The notes below the pieces were generated by a model. The model saw nothing but the letters and a program-made list of their open reading frames with translations, did not search any database and was not told the DNA's origin. 64,000 nucleotides of DNA from Talaromyces rugulosus (taxonomy: Eukaryota > Ascomycota > Eurotiomycetes > Eurotiales > Trichocomaceae). The stretch spans positions 5,828,001 through 5,892,000 of the forward strand of contig NC_049561.1 of NCBI RefSeq assembly GCF_013368755.1. The letters run 5' to 3'. The translations under genes were made by a program, and so were the position numbers. This document shows positions 54,581 to 64,000 of this stretch, piece by piece (position 1 is the first letter of the stretch; every line of letters starts with the position of its first letter).

Positions 54581-54624
54581 GTTGAGTTGAGATGGGATGA
54601 GATGAGACGAGACGAGATGGGAGC
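54581..54624 (+). repeat. Degenerate GAGAT/GAGAC tandem repeat
   Basis: Imperfect GAGTT, GAGAT and GAGAC units follow each other over about 44 bp in the presumed leader of the cysteine-rich F-box gene. On that gene's mRNA strand it reads as a CT-rich tract. Confidence 0.6.
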
Positions 54625-55606
54625 ACAGGGGAGGAAGCAGCCAAGAGTCCAAGAAAATAGAAGGCGCTGGCCGATTACGGGCGGAGCCAAGGCGTGTACA
54701 CTGGCGACTGGGGCGCACTAGGCGGAAGAAAGCCCTTGCCTAAGTGGGAACAGCGGGGGCGGGTGGGGCCTGGCCCGTTGTGCACCAGGGAGCCGATTCG
54801 GGACGGCCAGATGGCGCTAGGCCGCATTCGACAAGCGAGTGGGCTGCCAGAAGGCGCTCGATACGGCAAAACGTGCGGAGCAAAAATATCAAACGGGCGC
54901 GTGAACAGTCCCGGTGGAGCGGGATCGCCCAAAGAGGTAAGTCCGGGGAAGCCAAAAGAGTTTAATCGGAAAACGTGCCAGTGGAGTCGCCCAAGTCCAG
55001 CTCCAGGGGTTGGTTTACTTGCTACTTGCTGCTCTCGCCACCGTAATACTAGTGATGATCACCGACACCTCCAATGCACGCCATACGATGAGCTGTTGTC
55101 CGACTATCTGCACAGAGTAGTACTGCTATAATATTAAGATCCGTACTGATATGCTGCGTTCCTGAGCCCAGCTCAGTTGATGTGTATCCTTTTATTTATG
55201 GTTTATCTATGGAGTACCTACTTGAAGATCTGATTTTCAGGGCACTGGATACTACCATACTAAAGACTGCCGACAGCAGTCAGTCCCGGACAGGAGACTA
55301 CAGAGCTGCCCACTGCCCAGACTGCTGATGCAGGCGGCCCCATCTCTGATGATCCGATCTCCCACAGCGATCTGCGAGTGACGGTGAGATCACCAAACAC
55401 AGCATGTTTATACGACTCGTCATTGGCGGAAAATCTAGTGCGGTCTTTGGAGTAATTATTTGTCTATGATCTTATACTCGAGTAAAAGCATATACAGTAT
55501 GTACTATATGTACTATAGGAAACAGGGTTCTATAAATCACCATTGACAATCATATTCACCCCCAAACACAACTTTCACGCTGACCTCAGACTCATCTTAC
55601 ACCGCA

Positions 55607-55840
55607 ATGCCAAATAACAGTCACATTCCCGGCTATCACGGCCAAGCACTGGCTGCAGTCACCCTCAAAAAGGTGGCAGTGGCTGATTCGAGAGTGGATT
55701 CGCCATCCCGCGCATCCGCTGTCGAAAGGTCACGCGCCCCGTGCCAACACGCAAGCTCTGTTTTTTTAATTTTTTATTTGTTGTCCCTATTATTTTTTAT
55801 AGATATGCTATTCGCTGTCCTAGGAAAAAGAGCCTGTTGA
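55607..55840 (+). CDS. Candidate small orphan ORF with a C-terminal hydrophobic segment
   Basis: A 77-codon frame from ATG at 55607 to TGA at 55838-55840. A TATAAAT box at 55531-55537, followed by an AC-rich leader, lies at the right distance for a fungal start. The N-terminal half is hydrophilic (MPNNSHIPGYHGQALAAVT); the end has a membrane-like stretch (SVFLIFYLLSLLFFIDMLFA). I know no homologue, and the hydrophobic part coincides with an AT-rich patch, so it could be chance. Confidence 0.25.
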   Translation: MPNNSHIPGYHGQALAAVTLKKVAVADSRVDSPSRASAVERSRAPCQHASSVFLIFYLLSLLFFIDMLFAVLGKRAC

Positions 55841-56775
55841 TCTCGCTACTAGTTCATATTAATATTTGAATTATAATTTTTTTTTCACATCCCATTAATA
55901 CGCCCCGTAAGCTTTGCGGACTTTTACTATCTGCTTCGGTGACCGGTCCGCTCTGGTTACATGTATTTATTTGCCGATTATTGTGTACGGGGATGATCAA
56001 TTGCCCATAGCCCCTCGAATCCTGCCAATAATATAGTCGTAGTATTCATATCTTGGAGTCTTGGTATACATAGTTGTGCTTGGCAATTCGGGCGGTGTCT
56101 TATTCCTTGCATATTGATCATACAACACCAGCGGCTTGGGTGTGCGCCATGTAGTATGTGTAAGAATCTATCGATTTGCCAAATATTCAGTCATAGATTC
56201 AATGGCTTGGCGCCAATTTTTTTATTTTTTTTTCCAGAGCATGTCGGATATTCGGACGTCCTCCGGACGGACCTCCACGCTCCGGTATTTGAAAAGGTTA
56301 CTCTGGTCAGGCTCGGTGTTGGCTTCCACCGAGGTCGCCGTCACCAAAGAACTCGGACATTTCACGATGATAACATTATTAATATTATTCTTAACTAAAC
56401 AGCCATCTCCATCATTTTACTAGATAAAAGTTTTCACTGTTCTGTTTCCTCTTAAAACTTCTGCGCTGATTCGTTTTCTGGGTTTCTGCTGAGGTAATAA
56501 TAATAGACCGTATCAATTGATATAGTCCAACATACATTTACGCGCAGTAGTCTTCTATTCCCTGTCCTTGCTGTCAGGATCAGAGGCTGGCCGTAGTCTA
56601 TAGTGCGCGATAGGGGAAATCTGACTCCCAGACTTTAAGAATTACTAAAACTTGCAAGATGCTGCGCTCAATCATCGACTGACTATTTCCAACTAAGATT
56701 ACATGTGCACATTAAATCGCCTTCTGCGCTAATGCCCGGCTGTCGATCTTGTAGTCTACGAGAATGCAAACTCCT

Positions 56776-58071
56776 CTACTTCCACACCTTGCCCAGACTG
56801 ACTTCCTTGTCGTCGTGCTTGTTGAGAATCTTGGCCGTCGCCAGATCAAAGTCTTCCTGCGTCACATGAACCCGCCGCTCCCGGAGAGCGTACATGCCAG
56901 CCTCTGTACATACACCCTTCAGCTCAGCACCGGAACATCCGTTCATCTTCTCCGCAATCTTGGTCAGGTTGATTCCACGCGTCAAATTCATAGAGCGCGA
57001 GTGAATGCGTAGAATGTCCGCTCGAGCCTCGACCCTAAAAGCAAAGGTTAGTCAAACAGTATCAAATAGCAAAGATATTTTCAACGTACGTTGGTGGCGG
57101 GAACTCAATCTTTCGGTCAATACGTCCCGGTCGTAACAAAGCTGGGTCAAGAATGTCCAGCCGATTCGTGGCCATGATGACTTTGATGTTCTTGGTGGGC
57201 TCGAATCCATCCAGCTGGTTCAGAAGTTCCAGCATAGTTCGCTGCACCTCCGAGTCTCCTCCGCTGCTGCCCTCCACTCGACTTGATCCGATGCTATCGA
57301 TTTCATCCATGAAGATAATACTAGGAGCATGCTCTCTCGCCATCACAAACAACTCACGCACCATTCGGCTTCCCTCACCAATATACTTTTGCACGAGCTC
57401 GGAACCGCTGACACGAATGAACTTGCAGTCCGCATGGTGGGCAACTGCTCGCGCCAACAATGTTTTTCCTGTTCCTGGGGGACCGTAGAGCAGGACTCCC
57501 TTGGGCTGGGCAATTCCCAGAGATTCGAAGAGTTCGGGGTGTTTCAATCCGAGTTCGATGACTTCTTTGATTTCCTTGATCTGCTGGTCGAGTCCACCGA
57601 TCATGTCATAGGTACTGTCGGGAACCTTCTCGACCATCATTAAAGACACAAGCGGGTCAACAGACGAGGGCAGCATCTTTTCCAGTTTGTAGGTGTCCGA
57701 AAGGAGGGAAACTCGTTTTCCGACGGTCAACTTTGAGATGTCCACGCTATCGGCGATGTCGACGACTAAAACAAGTAAATAGAGTCAGCATGGTCTGTCT
57801 CATCGTAAACATCCTCGTCACAAACAAAAGGCCTACCATATTTCCCCTCAGGGTGGACCTTGACAAGGACCTTTTTGGTGCCCATCACCTTGACGACTTC
57901 GCCGACATAAGATCCGGGCTGTTGGAGGAGCCCGAGCTCCTCTCTCAGTAAGCGGACTCTGGAGTTGTAGTCGTTGCGTTGAGCTTCTAGTCGCCTCAAC
58001 ACAGCCTGACCCTGAATAATCTCGAGCTTCATGCTCTCGATCTTGTTGTGAAAGTAGTTGTCCAGCGCCAT
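56776..58071 (-). CDS. rpt6: 26S proteasome regulatory ATPase Rpt6
   Basis: Exons 57837-58071, 57090-57765 and 56776-57034 give 389 residues. The N-terminal coiled coil ([20 protein letters not shown]) and the OB-type part ([20 protein letters not shown]) precede the AAA domain. Walker A GPPGTGKT is at 173-180 and Walker B IIFMDEID ends at 235. [20 protein letters not shown] and the pore-loop KYIGEG are as in Rpt6/SUG1. The end, [12 protein letters not shown], is the Rpt6 C-terminus (yeast ends in LWK). Role: one of six ATPases of the proteasome base that unfold substrates. The first exon also contains a GGATGGAT-type repeat just upstream of the ATG (58072-58100). Confidence 0.97.
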
Positions 58072-59015
58072 GATGGATGGATGGATGATGGATAGGTGGG
58101 TGGAAGGAGGACGGGCGATGAGAAAGACAAGACGCCCTTTCCTTTCGTCGCAAGGGAATCAGGCGGATATCAAGAAAACGGCGTGTAAGTGTTTAAAGCA
58201 AGCCAGAATAAATCCAACCACGGGGGAGCAAGTAATCTCGCGACGACAGACAGGCGTTGAATAATCGAGAACTGCTGCGGGTTTGCTGGCGGAATGACGA
58301 GGCGTCGATGAGCTTCGATGGAGCAGCTCCAGCCTCAGCGCTCTAGCCACACCCTGTGGCTGGGCAGGCAGCGACCCCACCCGAGGTGCTCTGTACGACG
58401 TAACCTTGCACATGCTTTTGCTTTGCGATCGTATTACTTGCTATCTTTGTTCTTCCAAGCTACCACTATTAATTATCCTGTCTATCTCGATAGCTTGTAT
58501 GCCCATAAAGACTTGCGCTGCGCTATTCATACGGCTGCTTTTGGGAGAAATCAAGAGCGCATCTCATATTATTAGCTTGATGCGTATTCTGAGATACCGT
58601 AGAAATCCAAGATAAGCAGCTCGCTCTTCTGTATGTCGCTATAATACCTGCAAAAGGTATATTTACACTACTATCGCCCGTAAATAAGCGAGTAATCAGT
58701 CTGCATGGGCGCCTTGAGGTTACCTGGAGGGGGTAAGTCGCGTGAGACCTGCACATGGCCAGGAGAGGAGTAGCGATTATGCCTTCTTCTTGGCTGTCCG
58801 CGTACTTGTCATCCTCCAACCTCCTCCCTCTAGGGCTGTGATGGATCATAATGTCGACCAAAACACGGCAAGCTCATATTTAATGGGGACATACTCGATT
58901 AAAAAGCAACAACAAATCACCACGCTGTCTTTAAGACGCATACACAGGGTAGTGAGCTCTTAGCTGAAGTGAGAACGACCCTACACCAACCCGACCTTTG
59001 CATCGAGGCGCTGCG
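58072..59015. promoter_or_regulatory. Divergent promoter region, rpt6 / vnx1
   Basis: 944 bp between two start codons. GGATGGAT-type repeats lie next to the rpt6 start (58072-58100). Otherwise mixed sequence; short frames on both strands show no protein features. No recognised proteasome box was found by eye. Confidence 0.4.
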
Positions 59016-62000
59016 ATGGCGGATAATACAGGAAAACCCTGGGCCTCCAGGTCTCAGGACAATTTAATACCTGAACCCGAGTCCTCGTCGTTTTCCCCTA
59101 TTATCGAAACAGACGAGGATGCATCCCCTGGAGCCTCAGGGCGACGCGCTCGGGCGGTTGGAGCTGGTTACGGTACGTGACGCGGTTTCCTCCTTCACCA
59201 CCTTTTCTCTCTCTTTCGTCTTCACTTAGAGTTTTTCTCGGTGGACTGTCTACTGATGCTTGTTGGCGCTACAGGAACCATCAATAATCCCGACCAAACA
59301 CCAACACAGTCGCAAGAGGACCTTTCGCTAAGTCAATCCGATTACTTCCAGAATGCGCGCGTTACCCCCAGTGGTAGCCAGTCCGACAAACCCAGAAAAC
59401 CAGCCGCCATTCGGCGCATGTCTTCGAAACGCCCAACCCCTTATCGCGGCCAGGAATTCTCTGTCGATGACGACCCATACGAAGTCGAGCGGGACAATGC
59501 TTTGCAACAAGCCGGCAACCCTCCCCAGCCTTCTCCAAGGATCAAGCCTTCGACAGGGAAGAATTCAACTTTGAGGAGGAGAACAAATGCAGCACCTTCA
59601 TCGCTTTCTCGAAAGGCTAGCTCACCAAACGACGAGGATGATTTTGCGCTCCCCGAACCGGGCCCAAGCTCTTTGCCTGAAACAAGCTCTCAGGATCGTG
59701 ACGACAACGATGACGAGGATGCCACCAGTGATGCAGAAAGTTTCACGCTGAGAGACCGTCAAGAAGCAATCAACGAAACTCATCCATTTGGTATCAGGAT
59801 CTGGAAGCCTGCGCTGTACAAGAAAAACCGGTCGGTCGAAAAAACAGCAGAAGGAGATATTCACTCTTCACCGGGTGGCCGTGTGAGCAACATCCTCTTT
59901 TTTGTCAATATCATGTGGACTTTTATTTTCGGCTGGTGGCTTGCAGCTGCTGCCCTGCTAGCGGCTATCGCTTGTTTTCTTTGCTTCATATTCTCCCCAC
60001 AAGCCGGCGATTATGGCAATGTCTTTCTGGGTCTGTCCCGCTATCTTTTCTATCCGTTCGGGTCTTTCGTTAGACTAGAAAGCAACGAGCATTATTCTGA
60101 AGAAGACGAAGGCGAGGGGCGGAGTATTAGCGAGTATGAACAGTGGCAGAGCGGTGATCTAGAACACGGAAGACTCTTCTTCGGCCCTCTCAACACCGGA
60201 TCGCTTGTTGGTCGCCGAAGAAACAGTATTGATTCCGGCTTTAGTGAGCATGACGGTCTCCTCGGCCGAACTGGGAGAGGGTTTGGCCGCGACAGCAACG
60301 CTTCCAAGCCAAAGCGACGACTATTTGGCCGGGGAGAATGGAGCTTGCCCAGAGTTGTTTTCTATACCTGGTTTTACTTTTTCACCGGTCCGTTGATGCT
60401 TTTGGTTTCCCTAGTCTGCTGGCTCCTTGTATTTTTGATACCGATGGGTCGAGTCATGAACATCCTCGTGGATCATCTTCGTCGCCATCCCTTGGCTTTG
60501 TCTTTTCACTCGGACACTACATACACTCGACCACCGTCTGGTCCTTCCTCATCAATTCTCCTTTGCACCTATCGTGCTGCCGGCACTCGTTACTGGAAAT
60601 ACACCATCGATGGGACAAATATCTTTTTCATTAATCTCCTGAGCATTGTTGTCTTTGCCATCTTTGACTACTGGGTTTTAGATGTCACCCTTGGAATCAA
60701 GTCTTGGATCACACATCCGGGGTTGATTTTTACCCTTGCCCTGTTCTCGATCATCCCATTGGCCTACTTTATCGGCCAAGCAGTGGCATCTATTTCAGCT
60801 CAATCGTCCATGGGCCTGGGTGCTGCCATTAACGCCTTTTTCTCAACGGTTGTTGAGGTGTATCTTTACTGCGTGGCTCTCGGCGAAGGTAAAGCCCAAT
60901 TGGTGGAGGGTAGTCTGATCGGCAGTATCTTTGCAGGTGTCTTGTTTCTTCCGGGACTATCTATGTGTTTCGGCGCAATCAAGCGTAAAACGCAGAGATT
61001 CAACGTCAAATCAGCGGGCGTAACATCTACCATGTTGTTGTTCGCAGTCATCGCCGCCTTTGGTCCGACCTTGTTCTATCAGATATACGGCAGTGTAAGT
61101 TCAAGCCCTTTGATAAAGACTCAAAAACAGACCAGCTGACAGATACTAGCATGAATTGGTCTGCAAGTCATGTGTCTACACGTCTGCTGAACGTGATTGT
61201 CGTCGATGTTATTTCTCTCAATCGGCCGCGGTAAATGACCGGTTTTTCCAACAAGCAGTCCAGCCTTTCTGTTGGTTTGCAGCTGTCTTCTTATTCTTGT
61301 CATACATCATTGGCCTCTGGTTCACTCTCAGGACTCATGCAGCCGTAATTTGGACAACCGACGCAGAAGATAAGAAAGCAGCACAAGCCGCGAGCGAAGG
61401 CTTCATGCAAGACTCGAGGCCAGCCAATGGTCCAAGTGCTATCGGTGGTGATTTTCAGCGGAATAGCATCCGTGACTCCCAACTGTACAAACGGATTCTG
61501 GGTCATTCTTTGCAGCAGGTTGGACTTGGTGATCCAGCCGAGGTCAATGTTGCCGCTGATGGATCGTCTCCTTACCTAGTACCTCCGCTGCAGGGTTCTT
61601 CCAAGGATAAGCATCGATTACATCTTAGTGGACTTACATACGAACAGAACCAAAGCCTTGCTCGTCAGGTGGCTGAGGTTGCCGCAACTGCTGCTGCAGT
61701 AGCTGCACGCGACTCTTCGCGGTCGTACCGAAAAGCCCCTGCCAACCCGCAGGGAACCGTTCGAGCTGAAGCATCCAAGGCATCGGCTCGACCAGCCCAA
61801 ATTGTTGAGTTACAAGAGGATATCGGTGTTCCAGTGGATGCCACACATGCCGCCGGTGGCCACGATGCTCCAAACTGGAGCAAACTGAAAAGTTCGGTCA
61901 TACTTCTTGGAGCCACGATACTTTACGCAATTATAGCCGAAATGCTAGTGAATACGGTGGACGTCGTGCTGGATAACGTAGATATTGATGAGAAATTTCT

Positions 62001-62597
62001 TGGAATTACGCTGTTTGCATTGGTCCCAAATACAACGGAATTTCTGGTAACTCGCCTCTGTACAACATCACTGGTCATTTACTAACTTTGAACAGAATGC
62101 CATTTCTTTTGCTATGAACGGAAATATCGCACTTTCGATGGAAATCGGGTCTGCATATGCTCTGCAAGTTTGCTTGCTACAGATTCCCGCCTTGGTTCTA
62201 TACAGTGCTGTTAATGCCCACTTTGTCGACCCTGCTGACATCGCCAGCCATTCTTTCAAGTGAGTAGTACACTGCTAGCTACTTAGGCTCTCAAATTGGA
62301 TTCTGGAAACTAACATGTAAAAATAGTCTCATTTTCCCTCAATGGGACATGGTGACTGTGATTCTCTGCGTCTTCCTTCTGTCATACATGTATGGCGAAG
62401 GCAAAAGTAATTACTTTAAGGGCTCCATTCTAGTCCTTACTTACCTGGTCGTCGTGATTGGCTTTTACCTGTCTGGCTACAATGACCTTGAAATCATGGG
62501 CATCGATCGTTTCGATACGTTGGCCCTGGGTGGCTCGGACAAGTTCTACACAGTTGGCCGAAGTACGAGTGGTGCCGCCTATCCCGCTTCGGCTTAA
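59016..62597 (+). CDS. vnx1: Vacuolar cation/proton exchanger, Vnx1 type (CaCA superfamily)
   Basis: Exons 59016-59172, 59275-61094, 61150-62046, 62096-62259 and 62327-62597 give 1,102 residues. About 280 N-terminal residues are hydrophilic and Ser/Pro/Asp-rich. Membrane segments then start (FVNIMWTFIFGWWLAAAALL). The first alpha repeat is MGLGAAINAFFSTVVEVYLY with Asn and Glu in the helix. The second is split by an intron: LVPNTTEFL joined to NAISFAMNGNIALSMEIGSA, the typical CAX/Vnx1 c-2 block. A long cytosolic loop (about 720-900) separates the halves. Family knowledge: yeast Vnx1 exchanges Na+ and K+ for H+ at the vacuole. A four-Cys motif (Cys664, 667, 676, 679) follows the first half. 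The ATG at 59016 is the first in frame. Confidence 0.92.
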
Positions 62598-63641
62598 GAC
62601 AGTGAACCGAGTTGAGGCTGTATATATGCACACTACGTAGCTATTTGCTACAATTCTGCTTTATCGGTTATGTTTCTGCCATTTTTTGTTTTATCTCGGT
62701 TGTTGCATGATTTTTTTTTTTATTGTCTGTGTCTAGTGATCTCTGTGCATAAGGCCTCGGCGTTCTTTCACTCACTCTTTGCATATAATTGAATATGGAT
62801 ATTGAATATAAACCTTGCATGGGTTGCCTTATAAAATGATCCTCTCCCCTTCTTTTACCCTGTATGATCACCCAAACCATCAATTGATGTTAGTGAGATA
62901 CCTGTAAGATAAGCGCCTCTTGACAGAAGCAAACATCGCCATCCAATAGTTTGACACGACCTGCTCAAATAAAGGGCTTCCACCTCCGCCTCAGCCTGAC
63001 AAGAGGATCAATGACAGGGCTGGGATAGCGATTGGCTTGACTTAGTAGCGCCGAAATCATGCAGCAACGAGGAAGGCTTCTGTACCGTAACTCTGGTGCT
63101 CGTTAGAGCAGGACTACGTTACCAACTTAAATGTCTAGAAACGCCGTGGCCAGGTGTAATCTGGCCGCAGGACCGGTGGAATCATAATTCGATCCATTGA
63201 GACGTCGGGGGGGGTGAATTCTGAGAAAAGGAAACTCGGGTACCTCGAGAAGAAGTTGGAAGATATTGAAGAACGAACAATATATAGTGCAACATCGACG
63301 GACGCGTTTTACATCACGTCGATGATAACATTGAACATTTGAACACGATATATATAAAAGTAACCTATTCACACGTCCTCGCTTTACAACTAGAATAATA
63401 GGATCGGCGAACTTGACACTGAAAATGATTGCCACTGAAGTCTTTCACGGCGTCGTTTCCACCCGGGACTCACTCCTTATATCTCCGCTGTTGTCAACTC
63501 TCGCCTCAAGGTCGCCTCTTGCCTTCCCTCATCAAAACGTCACCGTCGCTTTTTCCCAATCGAATTTTTTTGACCTCTACCTAGACACTTGATCCTAGGA
63601 TAAGTAGTCATGCAAACCCAGGAATATTTTACTGCCTCAAA
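62598..63641. promoter_or_regulatory. Intergenic region between vnx1 and rhodopsin-like gene
   Basis: About 1 kb. The first third is T-rich 3' sequence. A G8 run lies at 63209-63216, and a TATATATAAAAG box at 63349-63360 about 290 bp upstream of the next ATG suggests a TATA-driven, regulated promoter. No other gene is seen. Confidence 0.45.
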
Positions 63642-64000
63642 ATGGAAGACCGCCGACCCATTATCTGGGCAGTGACAATCGTTATTTTCGTGATTGCGAC
63701 CATTTCCGTAGCGCTTTATGCGATCTCCGCGCTCTTCGTAGTCAGGAAATTCACGCTGCCTGATTATTTGATGGTCATTGCATGGGTTGGTTACGATCCT
63801 GCCTTAATAAATGAGAAATATCTGTTGACTGTGTTTGCTTGATAGGGTCTTGATTGCGGCATGGTGGCTGCAGTCTTCGTCGCACTGGCAAAGGGTTTTG
63901 GGATGCATGAGCATGACATCGACCCAGAGGATACAGTCAGTGTCAACAAGTCCATTTATGTCTTTCACATTCTATATGTAAGTCTCTAAAAGAAACCAAT
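63642..64000 (+). CDS. Rhodopsin-like (PTH11-type/SAT4 family) membrane protein, C-terminus cut off
   Basis: Exons 63642-63785 and 63846-63977 are visible (92 residues); a GTAAGT donor at 63978 begins the next intron, and the rest lies outside the window. The protein opens MEDRRPIIWAVTIVIFVIAT with a first membrane helix, then the signature RKFTLPDYLMVIAW and GLDCGMVAAVFVALAKGFGM. The order of helix, a short basic loop ending in PDYLMVIAW, and a GxGxH-like stretch (KGFGMHEHDI) matches the fungal rhodopsin domain (Pfam Rhodopsin, fungal) seen in many integral membrane proteins. Function is generally unknown; some members are PTH11-like receptors. Confidence 0.85.

Larger units (their letters stand above)
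54386..56775. other. Largest intergenic region (2.4 kb), cysteine-rich F-box gene to rpt6
   Basis: Near the F-box start there is a GA-rich degenerate repeat (54581-54624) and a TATATATAAT stretch (54561-54570). An open frame at 54694-55131 is GC-rich without protein-like features. From 55440 to 56500 the DNA is AT-rich. A 9-bp tandem duplication ATGTACTAT lies at 55499-55516, and TATAAAT at 55531 precedes a 77-codon ORF, listed separately. No transposon ends or RNA gene were found. Confidence 0.45.

Noticed and set aside
54675..55131. Overlapping frames on both strands in the 2.4-kb gap
   Set aside because: GC-rich stretch giving open frames on both strands with Gly/Pro/Arg composition; no motif and no promoter signal.
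1..64000. Secondary-metabolite cluster, transposon or CRISPR array
   Set aside because: No backbone synthase, no transposase or reverse transcriptase motifs, no terminal repeats and no spaced direct repeats were seen.

Overview
This window looks like nuclear DNA of a filamentous ascomycete, most likely a Eurotiomycete of the Aspergillus/Penicillium/Talaromyces type. Genes are dense on both strands. Most are broken by introns of about 46-80 nt with GTNNGT donors and CTAAC/CTGAC-like branch sites. Nearly all products are conserved eukaryotic housekeeping proteins, and several are of fungal type (yeast-like Hpt1, Mae1-type transporter, SFL1-like HSF factor, Fungal_trans_2 regulator, Vnx1). I assembled spliced models by hand; every complete model gives an open reading frame divisible by three. 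I count 29 protein genes: two are cut by the window edges, and one further small ORF is only a candidate.

Left part (1-23 kb): the replication fork protein Tof1 (cut at the left edge) is divergent from a mitochondrial 3-hydroxyacyl-CoA dehydrogenase. Then come Arp6 (SWR1 complex), a GCIP-like protein, an LRRC40-like leucine-rich repeat protein, an unrecognised coiled-coil protein, ribosomal protein eL13, an unrecognised nuclear-type protein rich in CDK motifs, an oxidoreductase-like mitochondrial protein, an armadillo SmgGDS-like protein, Dpm3 and a yeast-type hypoxanthine-guanine phosphoribosyltransferase.

Middle (24-44 kb): a C4-dicarboxylate/sulfite-type (TDT) transporter, succinyl-CoA ligase beta, an F-box protein, an HSF-type regulator behind a long leader, a DUF3245 protein, a glycosyltransferase-like type II membrane protein, the ADCK2/Cqd1-type mitochondrial atypical kinase, cytochrome c heme lyase Cyc3, and a Fungal_trans_2 regulator that lacks a zinc cluster.

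Right part (44-64 kb): tail-anchored Ubc6, Sam50, Yip1, a Ufd1-like zinc-finger protein, a cysteine-rich F-box protein, proteasome ATPase Rpt6, vacuolar antiporter Vnx1, and the start of a PTH11/rhodopsin-like membrane protein cut by the right edge. Four ubiquitin-proteasome genes (Ubc6, Ufd1-like, F-box, Rpt6) lie within about 13 kb, and Cqd1, Cyc3 and Sam50 form a loose mitochondrial group.

I saw no secondary-metabolite cluster, transposon, CRISPR array, rRNA or convincing tRNA. Nothing here amounts to a new multi-gene system. The best leads are an AZUL-like zinc motif in the Ufd1-like protein, a four-cysteine motif inserted in Vnx1, an unrecognised CDK-motif/coiled-coil protein, and a perfect CCAAT/ATTGG palindrome upstream of the SmgGDS-like gene.
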